A stretch of 64,000 nucleotides of DNA. It comes from Bifidobacterium catenulatum DSM 16992 = JCM 1194 = LMG 11043 (GTDB taxonomy: Bacteria; Actinomycetota; Actinomycetes; Actinomycetales; Bifidobacteriaceae). Shown here piece after piece: positions 45,501 to 55,537 of this stretch (the stretch's first letter is position 1; each line of letters begins with the position of its first letter). The stretch lies in contig NZ_AP012325.1 of the NCBI RefSeq assembly GCF_001025195.1, positions 496,001 to 560,000 on the forward strand, given 5' to 3'. Below the pieces are notes generated by a model that saw only the letters and a list, made by a program, of their open reading frames with translations, had not been told where the DNA came from and made no database searches. Both the position numbers and the translations under genes were made by a program.

Positions 45501-46631
45501 ATGGCAGAATTTGATTTTTCCCAGGCAATCGGCGAAGCGCGCGCCAAATACGAATCGATTTCCAAGGCGCTGGACGTCGACCGACTGACCGCACAGGCCA
45601 AGGATCTTGAAGTGCAGGCGGCCGAACCGGGACTGTGGGATGACCCCGAAAACGCGCAGAAGGTGACCAGCAAGCTTTCCGCAGTACAGTCCCAGCTGAA
45701 GCGTCTCTCCTCCGCAAGCCAGCGTATCGACGATGTCGAAACGCTCGTGGAATTGGGGCAGGAAGAAGACGACGCCGACACGTTGGCGGAAGCGCGGTCC
45801 GAAGTCGAAAGCATTCAGAACGATCTGGCGGACATGGAAATCCAGACCCTGCTTGACGGCGAATACGACGAACGTTCCGCAGTGGTGACCATTCGCTCCG
45901 GTGCCGGCGGCGTGGATGCGGCCGACTTCGCGCAGATGCTGTTGCGCATGTACCTGCGTTGGGCGGAACGCAACGGCTACAAGGCCAAGGTCATGGACAC
46001 CTCCTATGCGGAAGAGGCGGGCATCAAGTCCGCCACCTTCCAGGTGGATGCCCCCTATGCGTATGGTCGCATGAGCGTGGAGGGCGGCACCCACCGTCTG
46101 GTACGCATCTCCCCGTTCGACAACCAGGGCCGCCGTCAGACCAGCTTCGCGGCTGTGGAAGTGGTGCCGCTCGTCGAAGCGACCGATCATATCGACGTGC
46201 CTGATTCCGAAATCCGTGTTGATACCTACTGCTCTTCCGGTCCTGGCGGGCAGGGCGTGAACACCACGTATTCCGCGGTACGCATCACCCACATTCCGAC
46301 CGGTATCGTGGTGACCATGCAGGATGAGCGTTCGCAGATTCAGAATCGTGCCGCGGCTATGGCCGTGCTGCAGTCCCGACTGCTGGTGCTGCGCCACGAA
46401 GAGGAAGCCAAGAAAAAGAAGGAACTCGCCGGCGATATCAAGGCCAGCTGGGGTGATCAGATGCGCTCCTACGTACTGCATCCGTATCAGATGGTTAAGG
46501 ATCTGCGCACTGGCTATGAGACCTCGCAGACCCAAGCCGTGTTCGACGGTGATATCGACGCGTTCATCGAAGCTGGTATCCGCTGGCGTCATGAACAGCG
46601 TCGTAAGGCGGAGGAAGAAGCGGAAGCCTAA
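45501..46631 (+). CDS. prfB: Peptide chain release factor 2
   Basis: Recognises UGA/UAA. The 376-residue protein has the RF2 discriminator SPF in [16 protein letters not shown] and GGQ in [12 protein letters not shown]. The frame is uninterrupted: no in-frame TGA near codon 25, so the programmed +1 frameshift autoregulation known in E. coli is absent, as in other Actinobacteria. It heads the conserved prfB-ftsE-ftsX-smpB block. Confidence 0.96.
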   Translation: MAEFDFSQAIGEARAKYESISKALDVDRLTAQAKDLEVQAAEPGLWDDPENAQKVTSKLSAVQSQLKRLSSASQRIDDVETLVELGQEEDDADTLAEARSEVESIQNDLADMEIQTLLDGEYDERSAVVTIRSGAGGVDAADFAQMLLRMYLRWAERNGYKAKVMDTSYAEEAGIKSATFQVDAPYAYGRMSVEGGTHRLVRISPFDNQGRRQTSFAAVEVVPLVEATDHIDVPDSEIRVDTYCSSGPGGQGVNTTYSAVRITHIPTGIVVTMQDERSQIQNRAAAMAVLQSRLLVLRHEEEAKKKKELAGDIKASWGDQMRSYVLHPYQMVKDLRTGYETSQTQAVFDGDIDAFIEAGIRWRHEQRRKAEEEAEA

Positions 46632-46680
46632 AAGCCGCGATTCCCGTAATCAGAACAGCACATAGTGGAGGGGTACGACG

Positions 46681-47982
46681 ATGGCGCTGATTTCGCTTGA
46701 ACATGTGAGCAAGGTGTATCCGAAAGGCACTAGGCCTGCGTTGGATGACATCAATCTCGACATCAATCGAGGGGATTTCGTGTTCCTCGTGGGCGCATCA
46801 GGTTCCGGCAAAACCACATTGCTGAGCCTGTTGCTGCGTGAAGAGGAGGCCACGGACGGCGAGATCCGCGTCGCAGGCAACGATTTGCGACGCCTGTCCG
46901 CACGGCAGGTGCCGCATTATCGTCGTTCCATCGGCTTCATCTTTCAGGATTACAAGCTGTTGAACAACAAAACGGTGTGGGAGAATGTGGCGTTCGCACT
47001 TGAAGTGATCGGCACAAGCCGTTCCACCATCAAATCGTTGGTGCCGAAAGTTCTGCAGACGGTTGGGCTTACCGGTAAGGAGGACAGCTATCCGCATGAG
47101 CTTTCCGGCGGTGAGGCGCAGCGTGTGGCCATCGCGCGAGCGTATGTGAACCATCCACAGATTCTGCTGGCCGACGAGCCTACCGGAAACCTTGATCCGA
47201 CCACATCGTTGGGCATTATGGAAGTGTTGGACGCCATCAACCGCACCGGCACCACCGTCGTCATGGCCACGCATAATGAGGAAATCGTCAACTCCATGCG
47301 CAAGCGCGTGGTCGAACTGCATACCGGCAAAATCGTGCGTGATGAGCAGCAGGGATCCTACGATTCCGCACTGTACTTCCCGGATGCCGAAGTGGAATCC
47401 AAATCGCATCAGGCGCTGAATGGTGGCGATGTCGACGTGAAATACCGCGCGCCAAGAGGTTTGGACGTGTCCGATGCTTCCGAAGGAACGGTGGATGTGG
47501 AAGGTGCGACGCGAGCCGAAACCGCGGCGAATGCGGTTGATGCCGTGGCTGCGGCCATCCACGATGGCAATGGAGATGCGGGCATTGCGCGACTTGCCAA
47601 TTCCGTGCATTCCGGTCGCACCGGCCGTTACGGAGAGGCGTTCGCCTCGGTGGAGACCACGTTGACCTGGGGCAAGGGCCTGAAGCTCGAGGAGCTTGCA
47701 GAGCCGGAACAAGCTGATTCGTCTGCACGTTCCCAGAGCGAATCCAATGCCGATACCACTATCGTTTCGTCTGAAACGAGCGTCGAATCAGGCAACGCGG
47801 ATGAAAACGAACAGCCGGCTGAGCCAACGGTTCCTACGCCTCCGGCACCGCCGATGCCTCCCGCGCCGCCAGCGCCTCCGGCACCTCCTGCCGTTCCTGC
47901 AGTGACCGACGATGGAGCGGCGAACTGCGCAGAACAATCCGCCGAACAGCATGAAACGTCCGAAAACAAGGAGAACGACTGA
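46681..47982 (+). CDS. ftsE: Cell division ATPase FtsE with long C-terminal extension
   Basis: ABC-type ATPase that, with FtsX, switches on peptidoglycan hydrolases at the septum. Residues 1-~230 are a normal FtsE: Walker [11 protein letters not shown]-loop FIFQDYKLL, signature [15 protein letters not shown], Walker [14 protein letters not shown]. The protein then continues ~200 residues beyond the usual end, with an acidic low-complexity part (DADENEQ-type) and a proline/alanine repeat ([17 protein letters not shown]). GGAGGGG precedes ATG 46681; the stop overlaps ftsX at TGATG. Confidence 0.95.
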   Translation: MALISLEHVSKVYPKGTRPALDDINLDINRGDFVFLVGASGSGKTTLLSLLLREEEATDGEIRVAGNDLRRLSARQVPHYRRSIGFIFQDYKLLNNKTVWENVAFALEVIGTSRSTIKSLVPKVLQTVGLTGKEDSYPHELSGGEAQRVAIARAYVNHPQILLADEPTGNLDPTTSLGIMEVLDAINRTGTTVVMATHNEEIVNSMRKRVVELHTGKIVRDEQQGSYDSALYFPDAEVESKSHQALNGGDVDVKYRAPRGLDVSDASEGTVDVEGATRAETAANAVDAVAAAIHDGNGDAGIARLANSVHSGRTGRYGEAFASVETTLTWGKGLKLEELAEPEQADSSARSQSESNADTTIVSSETSVESGNADENEQPAEPTVPTPPAPPMPPAPPAPPAPPAVPAVTDDGAANCAEQSAEQHETSENKEND

Positions 47983-48905
47983 TGCGTTTGCGTTTCATTC
48001 TTTCCGAAACCTGGAGCAGCCTCAAGCGCAACGTGCCCATGCTGCTTTCGGTGATGCTCGTTACCTTCATCTCATTCCTTTTCATCGGAGCGTCGGTGCT
48101 TACCCAGGCACAGATCACCAAAGCCAAAGGCGATTGGTATTCCAAGGTCGAAGTGGTGGTGTGGATGTGCCCCGACGGCACCAGCCAATCCGTGAACTGC
48201 ACCGCAGGAACCGCCGCGACACAGGCACAGATAAATGACTTGCAGCAAACCATCCGCAACGAGCTTGCCGATGATGTTTCGCAGATCACCTTCGTCAGCA
48301 AGGAAGATTTCTATAACGACACCTTCCTTAAGCAATATCCGAACGGCGAATATCAGGGGCGTACGCTCACTGCCGATGACATGCAGGATTCATTGTGGCT
48401 CAAACTCAAGAATCCTGAAAAATACCAGGTGGTTTCCGAAGTGCTTTCCGGCAAGGAAGGTGTCGATACCGTCAGTGACCAACGGCAGATTTTCGAGCCG
48501 GTTTTCGCAGTACTGAACCGCGCCACCATTGCGACCGCCGCATTGGCCGCGGTGATGGTGGTTGTTGCCATTATGCTGACCGGTACCACGATTCGTATGT
48601 CTGCGGCGTCTCGCAAAACCGAAACGGAAATCATGCGTTTGGTGGGTGCTTCGAACTGGACGATTCGATTGCCGTTCATTCTGGAAGGTGCGATCGCGTC
48701 GTTGGTGGGTTCGCTGCTGTCTTGCGCCACGCTTTCGGTATTGGTCAAGGTGTTCGTCACTGATTGGCTTGCGACTTCCGTAAAATGGATTCCGTATGTG
48801 AATCAGATGACAGTGCTTTGGATTTCGCCGATTCTGGTTCTTGGAGCGGTATTGCTGTCCGTGATTGCATCCACGGTATCGCTGCATAGATATCTGAAGG
48901 CCTGA
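47982..48905 (+). CDS. ftsX: Cell division protein FtsX
   Basis: Membrane partner of FtsE, 307 residues, with a first span near residue 25, an extracellular domain (~residues 45-175, including QINDLQQTIRNELADD), and three C-terminal spans. Similar FtsX extracellular domains bind and activate hydrolases with coiled-coil segments (PcsB, RipC). The next gene encodes just such a coiled-coil/CHAP protein. Confidence 0.95.
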   Translation: MRLRFILSETWSSLKRNVPMLLSVMLVTFISFLFIGASVLTQAQITKAKGDWYSKVEVVVWMCPDGTSQSVNCTAGTAATQAQINDLQQTIRNELADDVSQITFVSKEDFYNDTFLKQYPNGEYQGRTLTADDMQDSLWLKLKNPEKYQVVSEVLSGKEGVDTVSDQRQIFEPVFAVLNRATIATAALAAVMVVVAIMLTGTTIRMSAASRKTETEIMRLVGASNWTIRLPFILEGAIASLVGSLLSCATLSVLVKVFVTDWLATSVKWIPYVNQMTVLWISPILVLGAVLLSVIASTVSLHRYLKA

Positions 48906-48998
48906 TAAGTATTACTTAATGGCAAGTGGCATTACGTGTCGCGGATTTTAAGCATGAGATGCTATGGTGTGGAACAATGATGGGAGGCAAGTGACCGA

Positions 48999-50387
48999 AT
49001 GATAAGCAAAAAAGCTCTCAAGCCGGCCGCTGCGGTGTTTGCAACGGGGGCTATGTGCGCCACGATGGCGATCGCCCCGTTCTCGCCTGCTGTTCCGCAG
49101 GCGCATGCTAATACGTATAGCAATCTGGTGAACGCGCAGAATCGGAAGTCCGACAGCGCACAGCGTGAAGCGCAGTTGCGTTCGCAGCTTTCTGGTGTGA
49201 AGTCCGATCTGGCAAACAAGATCGTTGAACTGGACGAATTGACGAATACGAAGATTCCGGCGGCCCAGGCTGAGGTCGATGAGGCCAATGCCGCTGCCGC
49301 TTCGGCGCAAAGCGAGGCAGAGGCTGCCGCTTCCCGTTTGGAGGCCGCGAAGAAAGATAAGGAAAACCTCGAAGAGCAGATTGAGCAGACGGGCAAGGAC
49401 TACGACGACGCGCATGCGGCCGTGGCGCAGATGGCTCGTGAAGACCTGCATGGTTCCGATGCATCCACTGTGATGAGCGTGGTGACAGGTTCCACGAGTA
49501 CGCAGGAGTTTATTAATTCCATGCAGTCTCGTGATGCGTTGAGCCGTACCGAAGCCAATGCGGCCAGCGATGCGGCGAATACGTTAAACACGTCAATGAA
49601 CCGCAGCGAGCGTCTTGCCGCCATCGAAAAGCAGATCGCCAATCTGAAAACCACAGCGGACGCGAAAGCCGCTTCCGCACAGCAAGCTGCCGCTTCCGCA
49701 CAGACCCAGCGCGACTCGCTTGACCAGTTGCGTGCAGAAGGCGAAACCCGCCGTGCCGAATTGGAAAGCCAGCAGTCGCAGCTGAACAGCAGCGTGGCCA
49801 AGCAAGCGGCGCAAACGGTTATATTGCAGTCACAGGTCGATTCCTTCAATCGCCAGTATGCAGCCGAGCAGGCCGCCGCAGCCAATCAAAACAATGGTGG
49901 CAATCAAGGGCAGACTCAGCCAGGCAACAACAATACCAATAATGGCGGCAACAATGTGACGCCTACGCCTACGCCTGCTCCTACGCCTACGCCTGCTCCC
50001 GCGCCGAGCATCAATAACAATTCCGGTCAGGGAACCTCCAATGGCGATTACGGCAATGCCTACGTGGCCGGCCAGTGCACGTGGTGGGCGTACGAACGTC
50101 GTAGACAGATGGGCATCGGAACCCCCTCGTACTTGGGTAACGGTGGTCAGTGGTATCTAACCGCTTCCTCGTACGGTCTGCGAGTGGACCATAATCCGCA
50201 GGTGGGCGCGGCTCTCTCCTTCCTTCCCGGGCAGGCTGGAGCAGATGGTTTCTACGGTCATGTGGCCGTTGTGGAAGCGGTGAACGGAAGCACTATCACC
50301 ATTTCCGAGATGAACGCGTCCGGCGGTCCCTACAACGTGTCGTATCGCACGCTATACAACGCGTCCCAGTTCTGGTATGTGCACTGA
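48999..50387 (+). CDS. Secreted coiled-coil CHAP hydrolase, probable FtsEX partner
   Basis: Exported 462-residue protein: signal peptide to about AHANTYS, long coiled coil (residues ~40-290), a Asn/Gly/Gln and Pro-Thr repeat linker ([16 protein letters not shown]), then a CHAP domain with catalytic Cys in [15 protein letters not shown] and His in [11 protein letters not shown]. This is the PcsB architecture, and it is encoded directly after ftsEX, so it is likely the septal hydrolase they activate. GGGAGG precedes the ATG. Paralogue of the lone gene at 14738. Confidence 0.9.
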   Translation: MISKKALKPAAAVFATGAMCATMAIAPFSPAVPQAHANTYSNLVNAQNRKSDSAQREAQLRSQLSGVKSDLANKIVELDELTNTKIPAAQAEVDEANAAAASAQSEAEAAASRLEAAKKDKENLEEQIEQTGKDYDDAHAAVAQMAREDLHGSDASTVMSVVTGSTSTQEFINSMQSRDALSRTEANAASDAANTLNTSMNRSERLAAIEKQIANLKTTADAKAASAQQAAASAQTQRDSLDQLRAEGETRRAELESQQSQLNSSVAKQAAQTVILQSQVDSFNRQYAAEQAAAANQNNGGNQGQTQPGNNNTNNGGNNVTPTPTPAPTPTPAPAPSINNNSGQGTSNGDYGNAYVAGQCTWWAYERRRQMGIGTPSYLGNGGQWYLTASSYGLRVDHNPQVGAALSFLPGQAGADGFYGHVAVVEAVNGSTITISEMNASGGPYNVSYRTLYNASQFWYVH

Positions 50388-50426
50388 TCCATCAAGGAGC
50401 GTTTGAGTTTTTCATTGAACGTTGTG

Positions 50427-50472
50427 TCACGGGAGCGCGCCGCCTGAATCGTTGGGCGGCGCGCTCCCGTGA
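50427..50472 (+). terminator. 18-bp hairpin between CHAP gene and smpB
   Basis: Arms starting TCACGGGAGCGCGCCGCC (50427-50444) pair perfectly with 50455-50472 around a 10-base loop. No T-run follows, so efficiency as a terminator is uncertain. Confidence 0.5.
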
Positions 50473-50530
50473 TATTGTCGATTGTTGCGTTGCAGAACAC
50501 TTCTTCGAAGAACCGGAAAGGAGGTCCGAC

Positions 50531-51010
50531 ATGGCCAAGGAACAAGGTATGAAGCCGATTGCGCAGAACAAGAAGGCACGCCATGATTACGCCATCGAAG
50601 ACAAGTATGAAGCCGGTCTGGTGTTGACCGGCACTGAGGTGAAGTCGCTTCGTGAGGGACGCGCATCGCTGGCCGAATCGTTCATCACCATCGACCGTCG
50701 CGGTGAAATGTGGCTTGAGGGAGCCAACATTCCTGAATATCTCAATGGTACGTGGAACAATCATGCCCCTAAGCGCAAGCGTAAGCTGCTGCTTCATGCG
50801 GCGCAGATCGACAAGCTGGCACGTCAAAGCCAAGCCAAAGGTTTCACCATCATTCCGCTGAGCCTGTATTTCAAGGATGGCCGTGTCAAGGCGGAAATCG
50901 CGTTGGCCCGAGGCAAGAAGGAATTCGACAAGCGTCAGGCGTTGCGCGAGGAACAAGACAAGCGTGAGGCGTTGCGTGCCATGCGCTATGCCAACAAGCA
51001 AGTGCGATAA
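50531..51010 (+). CDS. smpB: SsrA-binding protein SmpB
   Basis: Brings tmRNA to stalled ribosomes for trans-translation. The 159-residue OB-fold shows [39 protein letters not shown] and the basic C-terminal tail ([20 protein letters not shown]) that enters the mRNA channel. AAAGGAGG precedes the ATG. The tmRNA gene, often adjacent, is not seen in this window. Confidence 0.96.
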   Translation: MAKEQGMKPIAQNKKARHDYAIEDKYEAGLVLTGTEVKSLREGRASLAESFITIDRRGEMWLEGANIPEYLNGTWNNHAPKRKRKLLLHAAQIDKLARQSQAKGFTIIPLSLYFKDGRVKAEIALARGKKEFDKRQALREEQDKREALRAMRYANKQVR

Positions 51011-51013
51011 GTC

Positions 51014-51036
51014 GAAACCGGAAAATTTCCGGTTTC
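51014..51036. other. Palindrome after smpB
   Basis: GAAACCGGAAA (51014-51024) pairs with TTTCCGGTTTC (51026-51036). Terminator-like, without a T-run. Confidence 0.4.
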
Positions 51037-51142
51037 ACATACTGACATAAAGCGGTGGTCGTAATCTTTTTGTAGCTTGCCCTCTCTAGTGTATGGTTCG
51101 GATTCGGTCGAATAGACCGAGCGAGACATAGGAGAAAAGGAT

Positions 51143-52090
51143 ATGGAAGCGAAGAAAAGTCTGAAGACGGCTGCCGCGTGTGCGCTGAGCGTTGCGATGC
51201 TGTTTGCTGGAGCGGCATGCGGCACCAGTGACGGAAGCGACGATGCGGCTTCGTCCGATAGCGGTTCGAAATCGAGCGAGCTGACGGGGTATGACGTTTC
51301 GTCGGTGCAGAAAGACGATGACATTGCCAAACTGTTGCCTGACTATGTGACGAAGGACGGCAAGCTCACCATCGGTATGGACACGTCGTACGCTCCTGCC
51401 GAATTCCTTGCGGAGGACGGCAAGACCCCGGTCGGCTTCGATGTCGACATCGCCAAGGCTTTGGCGCAGGTGTTCGGCCTTGAGGCGGATCCGGAAACCG
51501 CGAATTTCGATTCGATCATTCCATCGGTCGGATCCAAATACGATATCGGCATTTCGTCGTTCACCGTGACCAAGGAACGTTTGGAAGCGGTTGATTTCGT
51601 AAGCCATTTCGATGCCGGATCGGCATGGGCCGTGAAGAAAGGCAATCCGAACAAGATCGACACGTCCGATCTGTGCGGCAAGAAGGTGACCGTGCAGACT
51701 GCAACCATGCAGGAGACCGAAGCGAACAAGATGGCCAAGCAATGCGAGGCCGACGGCAAGGATAAGCTTGAAGTGATCTCCAGCAAGCTGCAGACCGATG
51801 TGACCACGAACGTTGTCACCGGCAAGGCTGACGTGTTCTATGCCGATTCGCCGGTTGCGGGCTATGCCATCGCGCAGACCGATGGACAGCTGGAAACGTT
51901 GGGCAAGGTCGAAGGCGTCGCCCCGGAAGGCATCGTCATCAAAAAAGGCGATAGCCAGATGGATGAGGCCGTGCAGAAGGCCGTGCAGAAGCTCATCGAC
52001 GACGGTACGTATCTGAAGATCCTCAAGTATTGGGGTGTCGAGGACGGTGCCATCGAAACGTCGGAAATCAATACGCCGGGCGCCGAATGA
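51143..52090 (+). CDS. Amino-acid ABC binding lipoprotein, copy 1
   Basis: Family 3 solute-binding protein, 315 residues, lipobox AGAAC (Cys ~26), then a Ser/Asp linker and the binding fold (TIGMDTSYAPAEFLAEDGKT, VGFDVDIAKALAQVFG, DIGISSFTVTKERLEAVDF). Polar or acidic amino acids are the usual ligands. It has its own promoter region and a terminator at 52159, so it is transcribed apart from the permease genes. Very similar to the next gene. Confidence 0.92.
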   Translation: MEAKKSLKTAAACALSVAMLFAGAACGTSDGSDDAASSDSGSKSSELTGYDVSSVQKDDDIAKLLPDYVTKDGKLTIGMDTSYAPAEFLAEDGKTPVGFDVDIAKALAQVFGLEADPETANFDSIIPSVGSKYDIGISSFTVTKERLEAVDFVSHFDAGSAWAVKKGNPNKIDTSDLCGKKVTVQTATMQETEANKMAKQCEADGKDKLEVISSKLQTDVTTNVVTGKADVFYADSPVAGYAIAQTDGQLETLGKVEGVAPEGIVIKKGDSQMDEAVQKAVQKLIDDGTYLKILKYWGVEDGAIETSEINTPGAE

Positions 52091-52158
52091 TTCCATGATT
52101 GAACCGTCCGCGGATCAGACGGTTTCAAGGATCGCCTAGCTGGCAACGTGCCGGGAAC

Positions 52159-52204
52159 AAAGCGGGTTTTGATCATATTGTGATATGGCAAAACCCGCTT
52201 TTTC
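52159..52204 (+). terminator. Terminator after binding-protein copy 1
   Basis: AAAGCGGGTTTTG (52159-52171) and CAAAACCCGCTTT (52189-52201) with an inner CATAT/ATATG stem and trailing Ts. Confidence 0.8.
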
Positions 52205-52334
52205 GTAAGGAAAAAAGGCATATCGAATAGAGTTTGCGTGCTATTAACGTGGCCGTAGCAATCGTTTTCTATGGTGCCCGCAGAACTTCGGTTCGGCCGT
52301 ATTCATGCGGTTGGGAATGAAGAGAGGATTCGCG

Positions 52335-53276
52335 ATGGCTTTCAATAATCTGAGGAAACTCGCCGTTTTTGCGCTAAGCGCCGCCATGATCGTTTCGTTG
52401 GGTGCGTGCGGCACATCGGAAAAATCCGATTCCACGGCTTCCGGTGATTCTGAGTCGTCGTCGAACACCACCGGTTATGACGTTTCCGGCGTGACGAAGG
52501 ATGACGATATAGCCGCGATGCTGCCGGAATCAGTCACCAAGGACGGCAAGCTCACCGTCGGCATGGACACGTCGTACGCTCCTGCCGAATTCCTTGCGGA
52601 GGACGGCAAGACCCCGATCGGTTTCGATGTCGATATCGCGAAGGCGCTCGCCAACATGTTCGGTCTTGAGGCGGTGCCGCAAACGTCGAACTTCGATTCG
52701 ATCATTCCGTCGATCGGCACCAAGTATGATATCGGCATTTCGTCGTTCACCATCACGCCCGAGCGTATGGAAGCCGTCGATTTCGTGAGCATGTTCAAGG
52801 CCGGTTCCACGTGGGTGGTGAAGAAGGGCAATCCGAACAAGGTCGATGCTTCCGACCTGTGCGGCTTGAAGATCGCGGTGCAGACGGGCACCACGCAGGA
52901 AGAGGAAGTCAACGCGGACGCCAAACAATGCAAGGCCGACGGCAAGTCCGAAGTGCAGATTCTGTCGAATAAGCTGCAGACCGATGTGACCACGAACGTG
53001 GCGACGGGCAAGGCCGACGTATTCTATGCCGATTCGCCGGTCGCCGGCTATGCCATCGCACAAACCGAAGATACGCTAGAAGCCCTCGGCGAGGATGTCG
53101 GCGTGACCAAGGAGGCCGTGGCAATTAAGAAAGGCGATTCCGATACCGCCAAGGCGGTGCAGGCCGCACTGCAGAAGCTTATGGATGACGGCACGTATAT
53201 GAAGATCCTCAAGCATTGGGGCGTGGAGGCCGGAGCGATCGACAAAGCCGAAATCAATCCGACCGACCTCGGCTGA
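52335..53276 (+). CDS. Amino-acid ABC binding lipoprotein, copy 2
   Basis: Second family 3 binding protein (313 residues), lipobox LGAC (Cys ~22). The binding domain is almost the same as copy 1 (TVGMDTSYAPAEFLAEDGKT, IGFDVDIAKALANMFG), but it differs in the second lobe (GLKIAVQTGTTQEEEVNADA versus GKKVTVQTATMQETEANKMA), so ligand preference may differ. ATG 52335 is chosen for the signal peptide and GAGAGG upstream; ATG 52305 is less likely. It ends in its own terminator. Confidence 0.92.
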   Translation: MAFNNLRKLAVFALSAAMIVSLGACGTSEKSDSTASGDSESSSNTTGYDVSGVTKDDDIAAMLPESVTKDGKLTVGMDTSYAPAEFLAEDGKTPIGFDVDIAKALANMFGLEAVPQTSNFDSIIPSIGTKYDIGISSFTITPERMEAVDFVSMFKAGSTWVVKKGNPNKVDASDLCGLKIAVQTGTTQEEEVNADAKQCKADGKSEVQILSNKLQTDVTTNVATGKADVFYADSPVAGYAIAQTEDTLEALGEDVGVTKEAVAIKKGDSDTAKAVQAALQKLMDDGTYMKILKHWGVEAGAIDKAEINPTDLG

Positions 53277-53329
53277 ACGATCAAACGCAAGGCAGACATC
53301 GCACACGGCGATACTGTGATGCCGATATG

Positions 53330-53371
53330 ACGGAAGGCATGCGGACCAAATCCGCGTGTCTTCCGTTTTTC
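53330..53371 (+). terminator. Terminator after binding-protein copy 2
   Basis: ACGGAAG...CATGCGGA (53330-53345) pairs with TCCGCGTGTCTTCCGT (53351-53366) with one bulge, then five Ts. Confidence 0.8.
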
Positions 53372-53566
53372 GTATATGGATCTTCCGTGATTTGACGGAG
53401 CTACATTGCGCGATTCTTGGCTGGTACGTAAGTTTTGCGCAACGTAACGTACATGTAGCATTGCGCTCTTATCGTGCCTATTTGAGATACTGAGGTTCTC
53501 TGCAACCGAATGGCGTTGAGATTTTCGGTATGGCAATGAAGAGATAAGAAGAAGGATATGCGTATC

Positions 53567-54496
53567 ATGTCTTTGAAGATCAAGTCCGTTGTGGCGCTTG
53601 CGCTGAGCGCGGCGATGTTGTTTTCCACTGCCGCTTGCGGCACCTCCGATGCGTCCAAATCCGGTGATTCGTCGGATTCGTCGAACACTACCACCGGTTA
53701 CGATGTCAGCACCATTGAAAAGGATGACGAGCTGGCCAAGCTGGTTCCGTCCGGCGATCTGGTGAAGGACGGCGAGCTTTCCGCCGGTATGGAGCTTTCG
53801 TACGCTCCGGCTGAATTCTATGCCGAAGACGGCAAGACTCCGGTCGGCTATGATATCGATATGACCAAGGCCATCGCAAAGACGCTTGGTTTGAAGCCGA
53901 ACATCGTGTCTTCCATGTTCGACACCATCATTCCTTCCATTGGCTCCAAGTATGATCTGGGCATTACCGCCATGACCATCACCGAAGAGCGTATGCAGTC
54001 CGTGGATTTCGTGAGCTACTACCGTGCAGGTTCCACGTGGGCCGTGCAGAAGGGCAATCCGAAGAAGCTTGACACTTCCGACATGTGTGGCGCGAAGATC
54101 GCGGTGCAGACCGGCACCGTGCAGGAAGAGGAAGCCAACACCATCGCCAAAGGATGCGAGGCCGATAACAAGGCCGAGGTGATGTCGTACAAGCGTCAGG
54201 CCGAAGCGGCCACCGCAGTGGCTACGGGCAAGGCTGATGCGTTCTATGCCGATTCGCCGGTCGCTGGCTATGCCATCTCCCAGACCGACGGACAGCTTGA
54301 AGCCTTGGGCGACGTTGAAGGCGTGGCCAAGCAGGGCATCGCTGTTAAGAAGGGCAACACCCAGCTTGCTGAAGCCGTGCAGAAGGCCGTACAGAAGCTG
54401 ATGGACGATGGCACGTATATGAAGATCCTCAAGCATTGGGGCGTGGAATCCGGCGCTCTTGACAAGGCTGAGATCAACCCGACCGATCTCGACTGA
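53567..54496 (+). CDS. Amino-acid ABC binding lipoprotein, copy 3
   Basis: Third family 3 binding protein (309 residues), lipobox STAAC, more diverged (SAGMELSYAPAEFYAEDGKT, VGYDIDMTKAIAKTLG, DLGITAMTITEERMQSVDF). ATG 53567 is preferred to 53558 because AAGGA then sits 10 bases away instead of 1. Unlike copies 1 and 2 it has no terminator and is followed after 45 bases by the permease gene, so this is the operon's own receptor. Confidence 0.92.
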   Translation: MSLKIKSVVALALSAAMLFSTAACGTSDASKSGDSSDSSNTTTGYDVSTIEKDDELAKLVPSGDLVKDGELSAGMELSYAPAEFYAEDGKTPVGYDIDMTKAIAKTLGLKPNIVSSMFDTIIPSIGSKYDLGITAMTITEERMQSVDFVSYYRAGSTWAVQKGNPKKLDTSDMCGAKIAVQTGTVQEEEANTIAKGCEADNKAEVMSYKRQAEAATAVATGKADAFYADSPVAGYAISQTDGQLEALGDVEGVAKQGIAVKKGNTQLAEAVQKAVQKLMDDGTYMKILKHWGVESGALDKAEINPTDLD

Positions 54497-54541
54497 TCTC
54501 ATCCCCACTATTTACATCAACAACGAAGGAACTGAAGCATC

Positions 54542-55525
54542 ATGGCGAAGAAACAGATCGACGGCGATGGCCTCGATATTCCGAATCGCATCAAGGCGCT
54601 GCCGGTTAAGCGTACGGGCCCGATTGTGGCGGCGGTCATCGTCGCTCTGCTCGCCGCCATGCTGCTGCAGGGCCTGATTACCAATCCGCGTTTCGAATGG
54701 AATGTGGTCTGGAAGTACCTGTTCAACGAGAATGTGCTCGAAGGCATCAAATACACGTTGCTGCTGACGGTCATCTCCATGGTCATCGCCATTATTCTGG
54801 CAGTGATTCTGGCCGTGATGCGCAAGTCCATCAATCCGGTGCTACGTGGTGTGAGCTGGTTCTACATTTGGTTCTTCCGTGGCACTCCTGTGTATACGCA
54901 GCTGGTGTTCTGGGGTCTGTTCGCCGTGTTGGTGCCTCGCATCGGCGTGGGCATTCCGTTCACTTCCATTGAATTCTGGAGCATTGACTCGCAGTCCGTC
55001 ATTACCGCGTTCAACGCGGCATGGCTTGGTCTCGCACTGAACGAAGCGGCATATCTGGCTGAAATCGTGCGTGCGGGTCTTGAAGCCGTCGATCCGGGTC
55101 AGACTGAAGCGGCCAAGGCGCTGGGTATGAAGCGCTCCATGATTATGCGTCGCGTGGTGCTTCCTCAGGCCATGCGCATCATCATTCCGCCGACCGGCAA
55201 CGAGTTCATCGGCATGTTGAAGACCACGTCGCTGGTCAACGCCGTGCCGTTCACGCTGGAACTGCAGTTCGCCACCACCGCAATCGCAACCCGACTGTAC
55301 AAGCCGATTCCGCTGCTGATCGTGGCCTGCATCTGGTATTTGGTGATCACCTCCATTCTGATGGTGCTGCAGTCTCGCCTGGAGAAGCATTTCGGCAAGG
55401 GCTTCGATGCACGACCGGCCGGCGCGCGCGGCAAGCAGCCGCCGCTGCCGGGCAAAACCGAAGGCGAACCGAAAGACGATATCACCAAGCAGAACGAGGC
55501 AACGTTCGCGGGCATGACCGCGTGA
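54542..55525 (+). CDS. Amino-acid ABC transporter permease
   Basis: HisM/GlnP-type permease of 327 residues with an N-terminal cytoplasmic stretch, about five spans, and the EAA loop EAAKALGMKRSMIMRRVVLP (near residue 190). It begins the permease-ATPase part after binding-protein copy 3. One permease type is encoded, so it would act as a homodimer. The hydrophilic C-terminus (~45 residues) is longer than usual. Confidence 0.94.
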   Translation: MAKKQIDGDGLDIPNRIKALPVKRTGPIVAAVIVALLAAMLLQGLITNPRFEWNVVWKYLFNENVLEGIKYTLLLTVISMVIAIILAVILAVMRKSINPVLRGVSWFYIWFFRGTPVYTQLVFWGLFAVLVPRIGVGIPFTSIEFWSIDSQSVITAFNAAWLGLALNEAAYLAEIVRAGLEAVDPGQTEAAKALGMKRSMIMRRVVLPQAMRIIIPPTGNEFIGMLKTTSLVNAVPFTLELQFATTAIATRLYKPIPLLIVACIWYLVITSILMVLQSRLEKHFGKGFDARPAGARGKQPPLPGKTEGEPKDDITKQNEATFAGMTA

Positions 55526-55537
55526 GGGGAGTGAGCA

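Noticed and set aside
45501..45600. Programmed frameshift in prfB
   Set aside because: The reading frame is continuous with no in-frame TGA near codon 25.
49960..50010. CRISPR-like or satellite repeat
   Set aside because: The short CCTACG-type repeat only encodes the Pro-Thr linker of the CHAP protein; no CRISPR array was found anywhere in the window.
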